Source of the DNA: an uncultured Streptococcus sp.
GTDB taxonomy: Bacteria; Bacillota; Bacilli; Lactobacillales; Streptococcaceae
Assembly (NCBI GenBank): GCA_934229725.1
Contig: CAKQDX010000006.1
Span: 40,282-104,281, forward strand
Direction: 5' to 3'
DNA: 64,000 nucleotides
Part shown: piece after piece, positions 33,823 to 43,147 of the stretch
Position numbering within the stretch: the stretch's first letter is position 1
Layout: each line of letters begins with the position of its first letter
The notes under the pieces: model-generated
Told to the model about the DNA's origin: nothing
The model's input: the letters and a program-made list of their open reading frames with translations, nothing else
Databases searched by the model: none
Translations under genes and position numbers: made by a program

Positions 33823-34273
33823 CAATAAGAGTTTGGAGTGCTGCTCCAGGCTTTTTGTCTTGCCTTGAAAATTTATTAAGGATAAATATACAAGTTATAA
33901 ACGAAGTCATTATGTTGAATCAGGACATGGACTAGAGAGCTTTTCATCAAAAATAAGGGAGTTTGATTTTTTTTGACTGGAATATAGATAACAGGAGAAT
34001 TTTCGGGTTGCTGGAAACACCTGAAACTATTAGGTTTCAGGTGTTGGAAAGTTTTGAGAGTAAAACAGCTTGGGACACTGTTTTAGTCTGAGACTAAAAA
34101 TTAAAAAGCGAGGGACTAAAAACTTAGTTATGGAACTTCCTAGATTGCTATATCATCCACTGAATAATGTCATATCAAATTTGTAACTACTTAGAAAAAG
34201 TCTTAAAAACAGTCGTTTTTATCTATTAAATATACAATAATATTTTATTTTTATAAAAATATGCAAAAAAGAC
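33823..34273. other. Non-coding stretch with degenerate structured element, copy C
   Basis: No plausible gene. Perfect hairpins are seen at 34016-34027/34034-34045 (12 bp) and 34061-34068/34078-34085 (8 bp). TTAGTTATGGAACTTCC at 34124-34140 closely matches the core of copy A at 8470-8486. No outer stem and no GCTGACGTCC tail are found, so this looks like a decayed or partial member of the same family. The rest is AT-rich without visible structure. Confidence 0.55.
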
Positions 34274-34302
34274 TTGCATTGTTTTGAATTTTCATGTAGA
34301 AT
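34274..34302 (+). promoter_or_regulatory. Promoter of the his operon
   Basis: TTGCAT (34274-34279) is 17 bp from TAGAAT (34297-34302), with an extended-type TG just before the -10. Confidence 0.7.
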
Positions 34303-34309
34303 AATTTCA

Positions 34310-34576
34310 AATCTAAATCGTTGATAGAAAAAGTCAGATCGTTTCACAGAGAGTGCGGGAAGCTGAGAACGCATGAGATTAAAGACGACACATTCTTGAG
34401 AGCGTATGCGAACTCTGGATGACAGTAGTGTACGACGGGTGGTTCCGTTAGAGACTAGGAGTTACAAGAGAGACCTTGTGACTTCATGAGGAAGAGGGGG
34501 TGACCCCTGTTCGAATTAAGGTGGAACCACGTGCCAACGTCCTTGCAAAAGTTATTTTTGCGAGGACGTTTTTTGA
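34310..34576 (+). promoter_or_regulatory. T-box leader (histidine) controlling hisC-hisE
   Basis: The T-box consensus AAGGTGGAACCACG is at 34518-34531. It is followed by an intrinsic terminator (34536-34550 pairing with 34554-34570, then T4) that the antiterminator would disrupt. The distal Stem I loop (TGCG-GGAAGCTGAGAA-CGCA) is at about 34355-34374. The best specifier candidate is CAC (His) at 34389-34391, following GACGA. Uncharged tRNA-His is expected to stabilise antitermination and turn on the operon. Confidence 0.85.
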
Positions 34577-34641
34577 TACATTGCTTTTAGCATTCGTAGC
34601 TAGCCGTACACTTGGTTGGAGTTGAACAGAAAGGATAAACT

Positions 34642-35694
34642 ATGGAAATCAAAGGATTACGAAAGATTGAACCCTATGTAGCGGGCAGTCAGCCCACTGA
34701 GAAAAATATCATTAAGTTGAATACTAATGAAAATGCCTATGGACCAAGTCCAGCAGTCCATCAGGCTTTAGCATCCTTTGATGCCCATCAGTTACGCAAG
34801 TATTCGACTTTGGATCAAGCGGCTTTACGTCAGGCCTTATCTGAACAGCTAGGTGTGCCTGCTGATCAAGTGATTATTGGAAATGGGTCAGACGATATTT
34901 TGTCAATGGCTTTTCTAGCTTTCTTTAATAGCGAGGAAGAAGTCTTGTTTCCAGATTTGACCTATGGTTTTTATAAGGTTTGGACGGATTTGTACCACAT
35001 TCCTTTTAGAGAAGTGCCCTTGAGCTCTTCATTTGAGATTGATACTCAAGATTATCTGGTTGAAAATGGTGGGATTGTCCTTACCAATCCTAACGCTCCA
35101 ACAGGAATTTATAAACCTTTAGATCAAATTGAGGAGATTGTAAAGGCCAACCAGTCGGTAGTTGTGATTATCGACGAAGCCTATATTAATTTCGGTGGGG
35201 AGACTGCCCTACCTCTCCTAGAAAAGTACGACAATGTGTTTATCACTAGAACCTTTTCTAAGGACGCCTCACTTGCAGGCTTGCGTGTTGGTTACGGCAT
35301 TGGAAGTCCTAAACTCATGGCTGTGATCAATGCCGTCAAGAACTCAGTCAATCCCTATAATGTAGATAGTATTGCTGAGGGATTAGCGACTGCAGCGGTT
35401 AAGTCTTGGGATTATTATGAGGATAGTTGCGCTAAGATTATGAAAACACGTGACTGGTTTAGCCAAGAATTGCAGGCGATTGGTTTTGATGTCCTTCCTT
35501 CAAAAACTAATTTTATTTTGGTGAAACCATACGGAGTGACTGCAGGCCAATTGTTTGACTATCTCCAAAGTAAGAAAATTTATGTCCGTTATTTTCCAAA
35601 AGTGGAGCGCATTCCTGACAGACTACGCATTTCGATTGGGACGCAGGAGGAAATGGAGAGCCTCTTAATGACAATACAGGAGTTACAAGCATGA
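34642..35694 (+). CDS. hisC: Histidinol-phosphate aminotransferase
   Basis: 350 residues, class II PLP aminotransferase fold. IKLNTNENAYGPSPAV is the N-terminal signature, and VVVIIDEAYINFGGE precedes the PLP-lysine motif RTFSKDASLAGLRVGYGIG. It transaminates imidazole-acetol phosphate to histidinol phosphate. It is the first gene of the operon, behind the T-box. hisZ starts on its last 4 bp (ATGA). Confidence 0.96.
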   Translation: MEIKGLRKIEPYVAGSQPTEKNIIKLNTNENAYGPSPAVHQALASFDAHQLRKYSTLDQAALRQALSEQLGVPADQVIIGNGSDDILSMAFLAFFNSEEEVLFPDLTYGFYKVWTDLYHIPFREVPLSSSFEIDTQDYLVENGGIVLTNPNAPTGIYKPLDQIEEIVKANQSVVVIIDEAYINFGGETALPLLEKYDNVFITRTFSKDASLAGLRVGYGIGSPKLMAVINAVKNSVNPYNVDSIAEGLATAAVKSWDYYEDSCAKIMKTRDWFSQELQAIGFDVLPSKTNFILVKPYGVTAGQLFDYLQSKKIYVRYFPKVERIPDRLRISIGTQEEMESLLMTIQELQA

Positions 35695-36671
35695 AAAAAA
35701 CGACATTAGCCTTAGGAATGCACGATAAACTTTTCAAACGTGCCCGTACCATGTATCAGATTGAACATCGTATCTGTGACTTGTTGATGACGAAGGGATT
35801 CCTTCGGATTGAGACACCAACCTTGGAGCATTTTGAAGTCTTTAGTGATGTGGTGGACAATGGTAACTATAATTTCTTTGATAAAAATGGAGATCTTGTT
35901 AGCCTACGTCCTGATATTACCAGTCAGATTGGGCGTGTTATTGCTTCCACACAAGTTCATACACCCATAAAATTTTCTTACTCTGGAAAGGTCTTTAACT
36001 ACAATGAGGAGATGCGTGGCCTGTCCAATGAGCATACGCAAGCTGGTATTGAAATTATTGGTTTTCCTGTTCATCAGGCCATGGAGGAAGCTGTGGTATC
36101 TGCTAAGGAGGCCTTGGATGTGGCAGGCGTCAAAAATTACAAGTTTGAGTTTTCACATGCTCGCCTCCTGCAACTCATTTTCGAAGAATTAGACCTTCCA
36201 GCTGTAAAAGAAGCCGAGTTGGCCGCTTATATCCGTGATAAGTCAATCACAGGACTCAAGGAATTCACCAAAGAAAATCCCAGTCAATATGACAAGGTCA
36301 TAGAGCAACTGCCCTTCCTCTTTGGTGAGACAAAGGCTGTCTTGACCAAGGCTAGACAGTTAACGGATAGTGAAGACTTTTTGACGGCTCTAGATAGTTT
36401 GGAAGTTTTAACCAACCGTCTAGCAGATAGTCTTCCAGAGACAACGCTTGATTTGGCTCAGTTGCCAGCAGTGCCTTACTATACAGGCATGATGTTTAAG
36501 GTTTTTGGTGATAAGGTGCCAGATGCCTTTGTATCAGGTGGTCGTTACGATAAACTCTTTGAGCGCTTCGGTGCTACCGAATTAACAGCGGTTGGCTGGG
36601 CCATTGATGTCGACTCGGTCTATCGAGCGGTACATGATGATGTGGAATTTGGAGGTGACTTGGATGACTAG
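35691..36671 (+). CDS. hisZ: ATP phosphoribosyltransferase regulatory subunit
   Basis: 326 residues, a catalytically inactive HisRS-like fold (RIETPTLEHFEVFSDV, RPDITSQIGRV, ETKAVL, VSGGRYDKLFERFG). It pairs with the short HisG to form the active, histidine-regulated hetero-octamer. It overlaps hisC by 4 bp, and hisG starts 8 bp before its stop. Confidence 0.94.
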   Translation: MKKTTLALGMHDKLFKRARTMYQIEHRICDLLMTKGFLRIETPTLEHFEVFSDVVDNGNYNFFDKNGDLVSLRPDITSQIGRVIASTQVHTPIKFSYSGKVFNYNEEMRGLSNEHTQAGIEIIGFPVHQAMEEAVVSAKEALDVAGVKNYKFEFSHARLLQLIFEELDLPAVKEAELAAYIRDKSITGLKEFTKENPSQYDKVIEQLPFLFGETKAVLTKARQLTDSEDFLTALDSLEVLTNRLADSLPETTLDLAQLPAVPYYTGMMFKVFGDKVPDAFVSGGRYDKLFERFGATELTAVGWAIDVDSVYRAVHDDVEFGGDLDD

Positions 36672-37314
36672 CAATCAAATCACAATTGCCTTGACCAAGG
36701 GGCGTATTGAGAAAGATACGGTTACATTACTAGAGAAAGCTGGCTTTGACATGTCCTTCATGGCTGATAAGGGCCGTAATTTAATTTTCGAGAGTCCTGA
36801 CAAACGTTTCCGTTTTCTCTTGGTCAAAGCACCAGATGTAACCACTTATGTCCGACATGGTGTCGCAGATATTGGGATTGTCGGGAAGGATGTTTTGGTT
36901 GAACATCCGACAGGCTATTTAGAAATGTTAGACCTTAATTTTGGCCTTTGTAAATTCTCCGTAGCATCAACAGAAGACTATAATCCCGATGACCATAAGC
37001 GTAAACGTATCGCCACCAAGTATCCAACCATTGCGACGGACTATTTTAATCAAAAGGGTGAGGATGTTGAGATCATTTCGATTCAGGGGAGCGTTGAGAT
37101 TGCCCCTGTCATTGGTCTAGCAGATGCCATTGTCGATATTGTGGAAACAGGGAATACCCTTGTTGCTAATGGTTTAAAAGTTTATGAAGATATTTGCAGG
37201 ATTTCAGCACGCATGATTGTTAATAAGGCTTCTTTGAAAAATAACAAGGAAGTTCTACCATTCATTTGTAAGATTGAATCACTTGTAGGGAACGAGGAGG
37301 TACCGTTCGAATGA
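36664..37314 (+). CDS. hisG: ATP phosphoribosyltransferase catalytic subunit (short form)
   Basis: 216 residues, the short form that needs HisZ. ITIALTKGRIEKDTVTLLEKAG starts the protein, and IADAIVDIVETGNTLVANGL is the PRPP-binding motif. It catalyses the first step of histidine synthesis from ATP and PRPP. ATG 36664 is chosen because GGAGG lies at 36651-36655; an upstream in-frame ATG within hisZ would give a non-homologous extension. Confidence 0.95.
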   Translation: MTSNQITIALTKGRIEKDTVTLLEKAGFDMSFMADKGRNLIFESPDKRFRFLLVKAPDVTTYVRHGVADIGIVGKDVLVEHPTGYLEMLDLNFGLCKFSVASTEDYNPDDHKRKRIATKYPTIATDYFNQKGEDVEIISIQGSVEIAPVIGLADAIVDIVETGNTLVANGLKVYEDICRISARMIVNKASLKNNKEVLPFICKIESLVGNEEVPFE

Positions 37315-38594
37315 AACGATTAACTGGAACAAATAAAGAAATTGCGGAGCTTCTTTATCAGGAGCAATTGGAACTCTCAAAAGAAAATAGAGACGTTGAA
37401 AGCACTGTTCAGGCCATCATTGAGGACGTCAAAAAACGTGGAGACGAGGCCCTTCGTGACTATTCAGCTAAATTTGATAAGGTTGACTTGACTGATTTTG
37501 AAGTTGGGCAGGACTTGATTGATCAAGCCTTTAAAGAGATTGATCCAGAGGTTTACCAAGCCCTAGTTAATGCTAAAGAAAACATTGAATCTTATCACAA
37601 ACATCAGTTGGAGACTGGTTTTGAGGACCAACCAAGTGAGGGTGTTATTCGTGGTCAATTGATTCGTCCTATCAATCGTGTGGGTGTTTATGTGCCTGGA
37701 GGAACTGCAGCTTATCCGTCATCAGTTCTTATGAATGTTATTCCTGCTAAAATTGCTGGGGTTAAAGAGATTATTATGATTACACCGCCTCAAGAGCACT
37801 TTGTTCCTGCGATTCTGGTAGCCGCTAAATTGGCCGGTGTGGATAGCATTTACCAAGTTGGTGGGGCTCAAGGGGTTGCGGCCTTGGCCTTTGGTACAGA
37901 AACGATTCCAAAGGTGGACAAGATTACAGGTCCCGGAAATATTTTCGTGGCGACTGCTAAGAAGCAAGTTTACGGTATTGTTGGGATTGATATGATTGCA
38001 GGACCATCAGAAATTGGTGTCATTGCTGATAGTAGTGCCAATCCAACCTATGTAGCAGCTGACCTCTTGTCTCAAGCAGAGCACGATACACGTGCACGCG
38101 CCATTTTGGTAACCGATTCTGAAGCCTTGGCTGATGCGGTTGAAAGTGAGATTGAGCGTCAACTCAATCTTTTGCCACGTGAAGCGATTGCTCGTCCATC
38201 TATCGAAAATAACGGCCGTATTATTATTGCCAATGATACAGATGCCATGTTCGAACTCATGAACTTGGTTGCGCCAGAACATTTGGAAATTGCTATGGAC
38301 AACGCCTATGATTATCTGGATAAAGTGGAAAATGCTGGTTCTGTTTTTCTTGGTCACTTTACCAGTGAACCAATTGGCGACTACTATGCAGGTGCCAACC
38401 ACGTTCTTCCGACGACAGCGACCAGCCGCTTTTCATCAGCTTTAGGCGTACACGATTTTGTCAAACGTATCCAATATACGCAATACGACAAAGCAGCAGT
38501 CAATAAGGCTGAGCACGATATCACAACCTTGGCTTATGCGGAAGGCTTGCAGGCCCACGCTAAGGCCATTGAAGTCAGAAACGACAATAATTGA
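37311..38594 (+). CDS. hisD: Histidinol dehydrogenase
   Basis: 427 residues, full length. Signatures: RVGVYVPGGTAAYPSSVLMN, GGAQGVAALAFGTETIP, the family motif DMIAGPSEIGVIAD with nearby LLSQAEHD (zinc/His residues), and YYAGANHVLPTTATSRFSS. It carries out the last two oxidations from histidinol to histidine with NAD+. It overlaps hisG by 4 bp. Confidence 0.97.
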   Translation: MKRLTGTNKEIAELLYQEQLELSKENRDVESTVQAIIEDVKKRGDEALRDYSAKFDKVDLTDFEVGQDLIDQAFKEIDPEVYQALVNAKENIESYHKHQLETGFEDQPSEGVIRGQLIRPINRVGVYVPGGTAAYPSSVLMNVIPAKIAGVKEIIMITPPQEHFVPAILVAAKLAGVDSIYQVGGAQGVAALAFGTETIPKVDKITGPGNIFVATAKKQVYGIVGIDMIAGPSEIGVIADSSANPTYVAADLLSQAEHDTRARAILVTDSEALADAVESEIERQLNLLPREAIARPSIENNGRIIIANDTDAMFELMNLVAPEHLEIAMDNAYDYLDKVENAGSVFLGHFTSEPIGDYYAGANHVLPTTATSRFSSALGVHDFVKRIQYTQYDKAAVNKAEHDITTLAYAEGLQAHAKAIEVRNDNN

Positions 38595-38613
38595 GAGAGT
38601 AGAGGAAGCAGTT

Positions 38614-39198
38614 ATGAGACAAGCAGAAATTGAACGTAATACCTTTGAAACCAAAATTAAGTTAAGCCTCAATTTGGATGCTCAAGAACCAGTAGATATT
38701 CAAACAGGTGTCGGATTTTTTGACCACATGTTGACCTTGTTTGCCCGTCACGGCCGCATGTCTTTGGTGGTGAAGGCTGATGGCGACCTTTGGGTTGATA
38801 GTCACCATACCGTTGAAGATGTCGGTATTGTCCTTGGTCAAGCTCTTAAAGAGGCCTTGGGCGATAAAGCAGGTATCAACCGTTATGGAACGGCTTTTGT
38901 ACCTATGGATGAAACCCTCGGAATGGCAAGTTTAGACTTGTCTGGACGTAGCTACTTGGTCTTTGATGCTAGTTTTGATAATCCAAAATTGGGTAATTTT
39001 GACACGGAACTGGTCGAAGAATTTTTCCAAGCCTTGGCCTTTAATGTTCAAATGAATCTCCACCTCAAGATTCTTCACGGAAAAAATAACCACCACAAGT
39101 CAGAAAGTCTCTTCAAGGCAACAGGACGTGCCTTGCGTGAAGCCATCACAATCAATCCTGACATTCATGGTGTAAACTCGACAAAGGGGATGCTATGA
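38614..39198 (+). CDS. hisB: Imidazoleglycerol-phosphate dehydratase
   Basis: 194 residues, dehydratase only, with no fused phosphatase domain. Metal-binding His motifs are FFDHMLTLFARHG, DSHHTVEDVGI, NLHLKILHGKNNHHKSES. ATG 38614 fits an AGAGGAAG ribosome site; a longer reading from 38458 inside hisD is rejected. It overlaps hisH by 4 bp. Confidence 0.96.
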   Translation: MRQAEIERNTFETKIKLSLNLDAQEPVDIQTGVGFFDHMLTLFARHGRMSLVVKADGDLWVDSHHTVEDVGIVLGQALKEALGDKAGINRYGTAFVPMDETLGMASLDLSGRSYLVFDASFDNPKLGNFDTELVEEFFQALAFNVQMNLHLKILHGKNNHHKSESLFKATGRALREAITINPDIHGVNSTKGML

Positions 39199-39803
39199 TT
39201 ATCGTCATTGATTACGATGCGGGGAATACTGCAAATGTTCTGCGTGCCCTTGAAAAAATCGGAGTGACTGCAGAATTGTCTGCCGATAAAGAAAAAATCC
39301 TAGCTGCAGATGGTTTGATTTTACCAGGTGTAGGTGCCTATCCAACGGCTATGGCAGAGTTGGAGCGAAGAGGCTTGGTAGCTGTTATCAAAGAGGCTGT
39401 CGCACAGGGAGTTCCCCTTTTAGGAATTTGTTTAGGCATGCAGATTTTAACGGAAAAAGGGCTGGAACATGAAGAAACAGATGGTCTTGGCTTTATTCCA
39501 GGTGTCTGCCGTCCTATTCCGGCCAGCAAGGAGCAACCTGTCCCACATATGGGGTGGAATGATTTGGCTGTTAAGCAAGCCAGCCCTTTGACAGATGGTT
39601 TAGATGGCCAAGCTGTCTACTTCGTTCACAGTTATTTCACAGATGTCCCTAGCCAATACATTGATGTGACTGCAGATTATAGTATTGAGGTGCCAGCTAT
39701 GATTCATAAAGATAATGTTTATGGGGCCCAATTTCATCCCGAAAAATCAGGGGATATTGGCTTAGGCATTCTTGAAAAGTTTGCAGGTTTATGTAAAGCC
39801 TAG
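39195..39803 (+). CDS. hisH: Imidazole glycerol phosphate synthase, glutaminase subunit
   Basis: 202 residues, class I glutamine amidotransferase. Catalytic Cys is in LGICLGMQILTE, and the His/Glu pair is in GAQFHPEKSG. It supplies ammonia to HisF through the HisF barrel. The start overlaps the hisB stop. Confidence 0.96.
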   Translation: MIIVIDYDAGNTANVLRALEKIGVTAELSADKEKILAADGLILPGVGAYPTAMAELERRGLVAVIKEAVAQGVPLLGICLGMQILTEKGLEHEETDGLGFIPGVCRPIPASKEQPVPHMGWNDLAVKQASPLTDGLDGQAVYFVHSYFTDVPSQYIDVTADYSIEVPAMIHKDNVYGAQFHPEKSGDIGLGILEKFAGLCKA

Positions 39804-39851
39804 AAGCTAGTGAGAGCAAAGACTTTTTAGTTAGAAAGGATGGTAGGGGAG

Positions 39852-40571
39852 ATGCAAATTCTACCAGCAATTGATATTAAGGATGGACAGGCTGTTCGTC
39901 TCTTTAAAGGAGATTTTAACCAACAAACCGTTGTCAATCCAGATGTTATTGAGCAGGCGAAGACCTTTAAGGATACGGGCATTCAATTTATTCATGTCGT
40001 CGACTTGGACGGTGCCCTTGATGGTCGTGCCACTAACCGTGACTTGATTGCAGAGGTCAAGAAGGTTTCTGGACTTGGCATTGAAGTTGGTGGCGGTATC
40101 CGTACCTTGGAGCAGATTCGTGACTATTTGGAAGTTGGCATCGACCGTATCATTATCGGTTCAATGGCGGTTAAAGATCCTGACTTCGTTAGAGCAGCTT
40201 TAGAGGAATTCGGTGCCGAAAAGATTGTCGTGGGTATTGATGCCAAGGCAGGACTTGTCGCTACTGAAGGTTGGTTGGAAACTAGCAATGTGGACTACAT
40301 CACCTTGGCCAAGGAAATGGAAAAGATGGGCGTCACCCTCTTTGTCTATACAGATGTTGATCGAGATGGCACACTGACAGGACCCAATCTTGATCACTAC
40401 AAACGTTTGGTCTCTGAACTCACAACCGCCAAAGTCATCGCTTCTGGTGGGATTGCAGAGGTAGCTGACTTAGATCACCTAGAAGAGATTGGTGTGGCAG
40501 GAACCATTGTCGGTAAAGCCTATTATAACGGCAATATTACTTTAGACCAGCTCAAGGCTTTCGGAGGTTAA
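39852..40571 (+). CDS. hisA: ProFAR isomerase
   Basis: 239 residues from ATG 39852, giving the canonical N-terminus MQILPAIDIKDGQAVRLFKG; an upstream in-frame ATG (39840) adds four residues with a worse fit. (beta/alpha)8 barrel with catalytic Asp residues in AIDIKDG and VYTDVDRDGT and phosphate loops GGGIRT and SGGIAEV. It performs the Amadori isomerisation. hisF follows after 1 bp. Confidence 0.95.
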   Translation: MQILPAIDIKDGQAVRLFKGDFNQQTVVNPDVIEQAKTFKDTGIQFIHVVDLDGALDGRATNRDLIAEVKKVSGLGIEVGGGIRTLEQIRDYLEVGIDRIIIGSMAVKDPDFVRAALEEFGAEKIVVGIDAKAGLVATEGWLETSNVDYITLAKEMEKMGVTLFVYTDVDRDGTLTGPNLDHYKRLVSELTTAKVIASGGIAEVADLDHLEEIGVAGTIVGKAYYNGNITLDQLKAFGG

Positions 40572-40572
40572 T

Positions 40573-41331
40573 ATGCTTAAAAAACGTATTATTCCTTGCT
40601 TGGATGTCAAGGATGGCCGTGTCGTCAAGGGGGTTAATTTTGTGAATCTGACAGATGTTGGTGACCCTGTTGATTCTGCGCGTGCTTACTATGAGGCTGG
40701 TTGTGACGAACTTGTTTTCTTGGACATCACAGCGACTTCAGACAATCGTGAAACAACGGTTGACATGGTACGTCGTGTTGCCGATCAGGTCTTTATTCCC
40801 TTCACGGTTGGGGGTGGTATCCGTTCAGTTGAAGACATGAACAAGATGCTCAAAGCTGGTGCTGACAAGGTTGCCGTCAATTCCTCAGCCCTTGCCAATC
40901 CGCAACTAATCGCTGATTGTGCTCAAAAATTTGGCAACCAGTGTGTAGTGGCTGCGATTGATGCTAAAAAGATGACTGATGGGAGCTGGCATGTCTTTGT
41001 GGCGGGAGGCCGTAAGGATACAGGTAGGGACCTCATCCAATGGGCTCAAGAAGTCGTCGCCTTGGGGGCTGGAGAAATTCTCTTGACCAGCATGGACAAG
41101 GACGGTACTAAGTCTGGTTTTGATTTGGAAATGCTAAATTCTGTGGCAGAAGTCGTCGATGTTCCGATCATCGCTTCTGGTGGTGCAGGAAATATTGAGG
41201 ATATTGTAGAAGTCTTTGAAAAGACAACAGCGACAGGTGCACTGGCAGCCTCTATCTTCCACTTTGGTGAGGTAAATATAGGCGAAACCAAACAAGTCTT
41301 GGCAAATGCAGGAATTGAGGTGAGACGATGA
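40573..41331 (+). CDS. hisF: Imidazole glycerol phosphate synthase, cyclase subunit
   Basis: 252 residues, a barrel homologous to HisA. IIPCLDVKDGRVVKGVNFVNL at the N-terminus, VGGGIRSVEDM, LTSMDKDGTKSGFD and SGGAGNIEDI are all standard. It uses HisH-derived ammonia to make imidazole glycerol phosphate and AICAR. The 4-bp overlap with hisI indicates coupling. Confidence 0.97.
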   Translation: MLKKRIIPCLDVKDGRVVKGVNFVNLTDVGDPVDSARAYYEAGCDELVFLDITATSDNRETTVDMVRRVADQVFIPFTVGGGIRSVEDMNKMLKAGADKVAVNSSALANPQLIADCAQKFGNQCVVAAIDAKKMTDGSWHVFVAGGRKDTGRDLIQWAQEVVALGAGEILLTSMDKDGTKSGFDLEMLNSVAEVVDVPIIASGGAGNIEDIVEVFEKTTATGALAASIFHFGEVNIGETKQVLANAGIEVRR

Positions 41332-41666
41332 CAGAGGTTAAACTTGATTTTGACAAACAAGGAGGACTGGTACCAGTCATTGTGACAGACTACAAGACGG
41401 GGCAGGTGCTCATGTTGGCCTATATGAATGAGGATTCCTATCAGTTGACCCTTGAGACCAAACAAATGCATTACTGGAGCCGTTCTAGAAATGAGCTTTG
41501 GCATAAGGGAGCCACATCTGGTCATTTCCAACATGTCAAAAGCATCAAGACAGATTGTGATCAGGACACCTTGCTTATCGCTGTGGAACAAGAAGGAGCA
41601 GCCTGTCATACAGGAGCCTACAGCTGTTTCTTTACGGATATATATGATGACAATCAAGATAGATAG
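41328..41666 (+). CDS. hisI: Phosphoribosyl-AMP cyclohydrolase
   Basis: 112 residues, single-function HisI. Signatures: VLMLAYMNEDSYQLTLET, WSRSRNELWHKGATSGH, and metal-binding DCDQDTLLIAVEQEGAACHTG. It opens the purine ring of PR-AMP. It is not fused to HisE here; the separate hisE follows 8 bp later. Confidence 0.96.
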   Translation: MTEVKLDFDKQGGLVPVIVTDYKTGQVLMLAYMNEDSYQLTLETKQMHYWSRSRNELWHKGATSGHFQHVKSIKTDCDQDTLLIAVEQEGAACHTGAYSCFFTDIYDDNQDR

Positions 41667-41674
41667 GAGTAGCT

Positions 41675-41989
41675 ATGTTAGAAACACTTTATAAGGAAGC
41701 CTTAGATCGTAAAAAAAATCCCAAAGAAGGGTCTTATACCAATTACCTTTTTGACAAGGGGCTAGACAAGATTCTTAAAAAGGTTGGCGAAGAAGCAACA
41801 GAAGTTGTGATCGGAGCCAAAAATGCAGATAAAGAAGAAATTGCCAACGAGACAGCAGACGTCCTCTATCACCTAGCAGTCATGCTCGTTGAAACAGGGG
41901 TCAGCCCTGAAGACGTTGAAGCCGTACTTAAAGCACGTCAAGGCAAACAAAGCAATGTCCATGACCGAAAAGAAGTAACGGATTATTAA
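41675..41989 (+). CDS. hisE: Phosphoribosyl-ATP pyrophosphatase
   Basis: 104 residues. MazG-like fold with KVGEEATEVVIGAKN and the ETADVLYHLAVML Glu/Asp motif. It removes pyrophosphate from PR-ATP. It is the last gene of the his operon, followed by a strong terminator at 42021-42049. Confidence 0.95.
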   Translation: MLETLYKEALDRKKNPKEGSYTNYLFDKGLDKILKKVGEEATEVVIGAKNADKEEIANETADVLYHLAVMLVETGVSPEDVEAVLKARQGKQSNVHDRKEVTDY

Positions 41990-42020
41990 GGATTACCTCA
42001 ACCAATTTGAACCAAGAAGA

Positions 42021-42049
42021 AAAGCCTGAAGTGATGTTCAGGCTTTTTT
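42021..42049 (+). terminator. Terminator of the his operon
   Basis: A perfect 10-bp stem AAAGCCTGAA/TTCAGGCTTT around GTGATG, followed by TTTT. Confidence 0.9.
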
Positions 42050-42107
42050 GCTAGAGGAATTCTAATGATTTTGTCCCTCTCATATTCAAAAGAAGGAGCC
42101 ATAGCCG

Positions 42108-42116
42108 TGTTATAAT
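42108..42116 (+). promoter_or_regulatory. Extended -10 promoter for the tandem paralogue pair
   Basis: TGTTATAAT at 42108-42116 lies 90 bp upstream of the first gene. No second promoter of similar quality is seen between the two paralogues. Confidence 0.55.
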
Positions 42117-42205
42117 GGGTATTATATTTGTATGTAGAAAATAGAGTTATGGGGAACTATCTTCGTTAAACTCGAGGCGTACGTGACTTTCTAAAGGAGA
42201 GAAAT

Positions 42206-43105
42206 TTGAAAAAGAAAATCGTTATCTTACTTTTAGTAGCAATAGCAATCACGGCTGGTCTTTTCTTCTTTCTGAGAAGTAAGAGTGGTGCGACAAGTGA
42301 GGAAGATATTCGTAGCTATCCAGAACCAGAATTCTCTCTTCAACTAAGTGGAGATAATAAAGAATATGTTTTAGTAAATTATAAAAAATCATCTGAGAGT
42401 TCTGGTGTAATAGGGGTTACAAAGGACTATTTAGTGAGTGACAGTTCTGATACTAATGATGTGAATAACATTCAGAATTATGCTTCTTATAATCTATATT
42501 TATATGATTTAAATAGTAAAGATTTTAAAAAGTCGAAGATAGACCTTTTAAGCATTGTAAAACAATACAAATTAAAAGGCCAGTTGTCAGAGATTGCTAC
42601 TGTGGTAATGGAAGGCAAAGATTATTTATTTTTTAAAGTTGACTACACTCCATATCTTTTTGACCTTAAACAAAAGAAAATCACAACTGCACCTGAAACA
42701 ATACTGGATGGTAATTCACTGAAAAAAGATTCTTCTGTAGACTCTGCATTTATTGTAGATTTAGACAATATCCTGTTCAAGAAATATGGAGTTTTGGAGA
42801 ATGAAAAATACCATTCATTTATTTTAGGTGTCAATAGTGAGGAAAAGAAACCAGAATTATCTCAATTAAACATAAAAAAAGAATATCCTGAAATTGTAAA
42901 AACCCTAGAAAATGAAGGCAATGTCTACACGAGATATGATTCAGTTGATTCCGAGCAGTGGTTTAACACCCTGATTCACTGGTTTGCACCAAAGGGTCAG
43001 GATGTAATGGATCTTTACGTCACAGATAAAACGACAGGTGAAAAAACACAAATAAAGAGTTTCGCGGACTACCAAACATGGAAAGTATCGCAGCCTACGG
43101 AGTAA
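42206..43105 (+). CDS. Membrane-anchored protein of unknown function, paralogue 1 (TTG start)
   Basis: 299 residues. It starts at TTG 42206 with a strong AAAGGAGAG site; the same position in the next gene is ATG. An N-terminal helix (about 5-22, KKKIVILLLVAIAITAGLFF) is followed directly by an extracellular or surface domain rich in Lys, Asp and Ser with YNLYLYDLNSKDFKKSKIDL and a highly conserved C-terminus (WFAPKGQDVMDLYVTDKTTG). No lipobox, so it is a membrane anchor or uncleaved signal. I do not recognise a family. It is about 80 percent identical by eye to the next protein. Confidence 0.8.
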   Translation: MKKKIVILLLVAIAITAGLFFFLRSKSGATSEEDIRSYPEPEFSLQLSGDNKEYVLVNYKKSSESSGVIGVTKDYLVSDSSDTNDVNNIQNYASYNLYLYDLNSKDFKKSKIDLLSIVKQYKLKGQLSEIATVVMEGKDYLFFKVDYTPYLFDLKQKKITTAPETILDGNSLKKDSSVDSAFIVDLDNILFKKYGVLENEKYHSFILGVNSEEKKPELSQLNIKKEYPEIVKTLENEGNVYTRYDSVDSEQWFNTLIHWFAPKGQDVMDLYVTDKTTGEKTQIKSFADYQTWKVSQPTE

Positions 43106-43147
43106 ACAGTGGTCTAACTATTTAACTATTCCAATTTGAGGTAAAGT

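Noticed and set aside
41046..41657. 203-residue open frame antisense to hisF/hisI
   Set aside because: It lies fully opposite two conserved genes, with no start signals and no recognisable motif.
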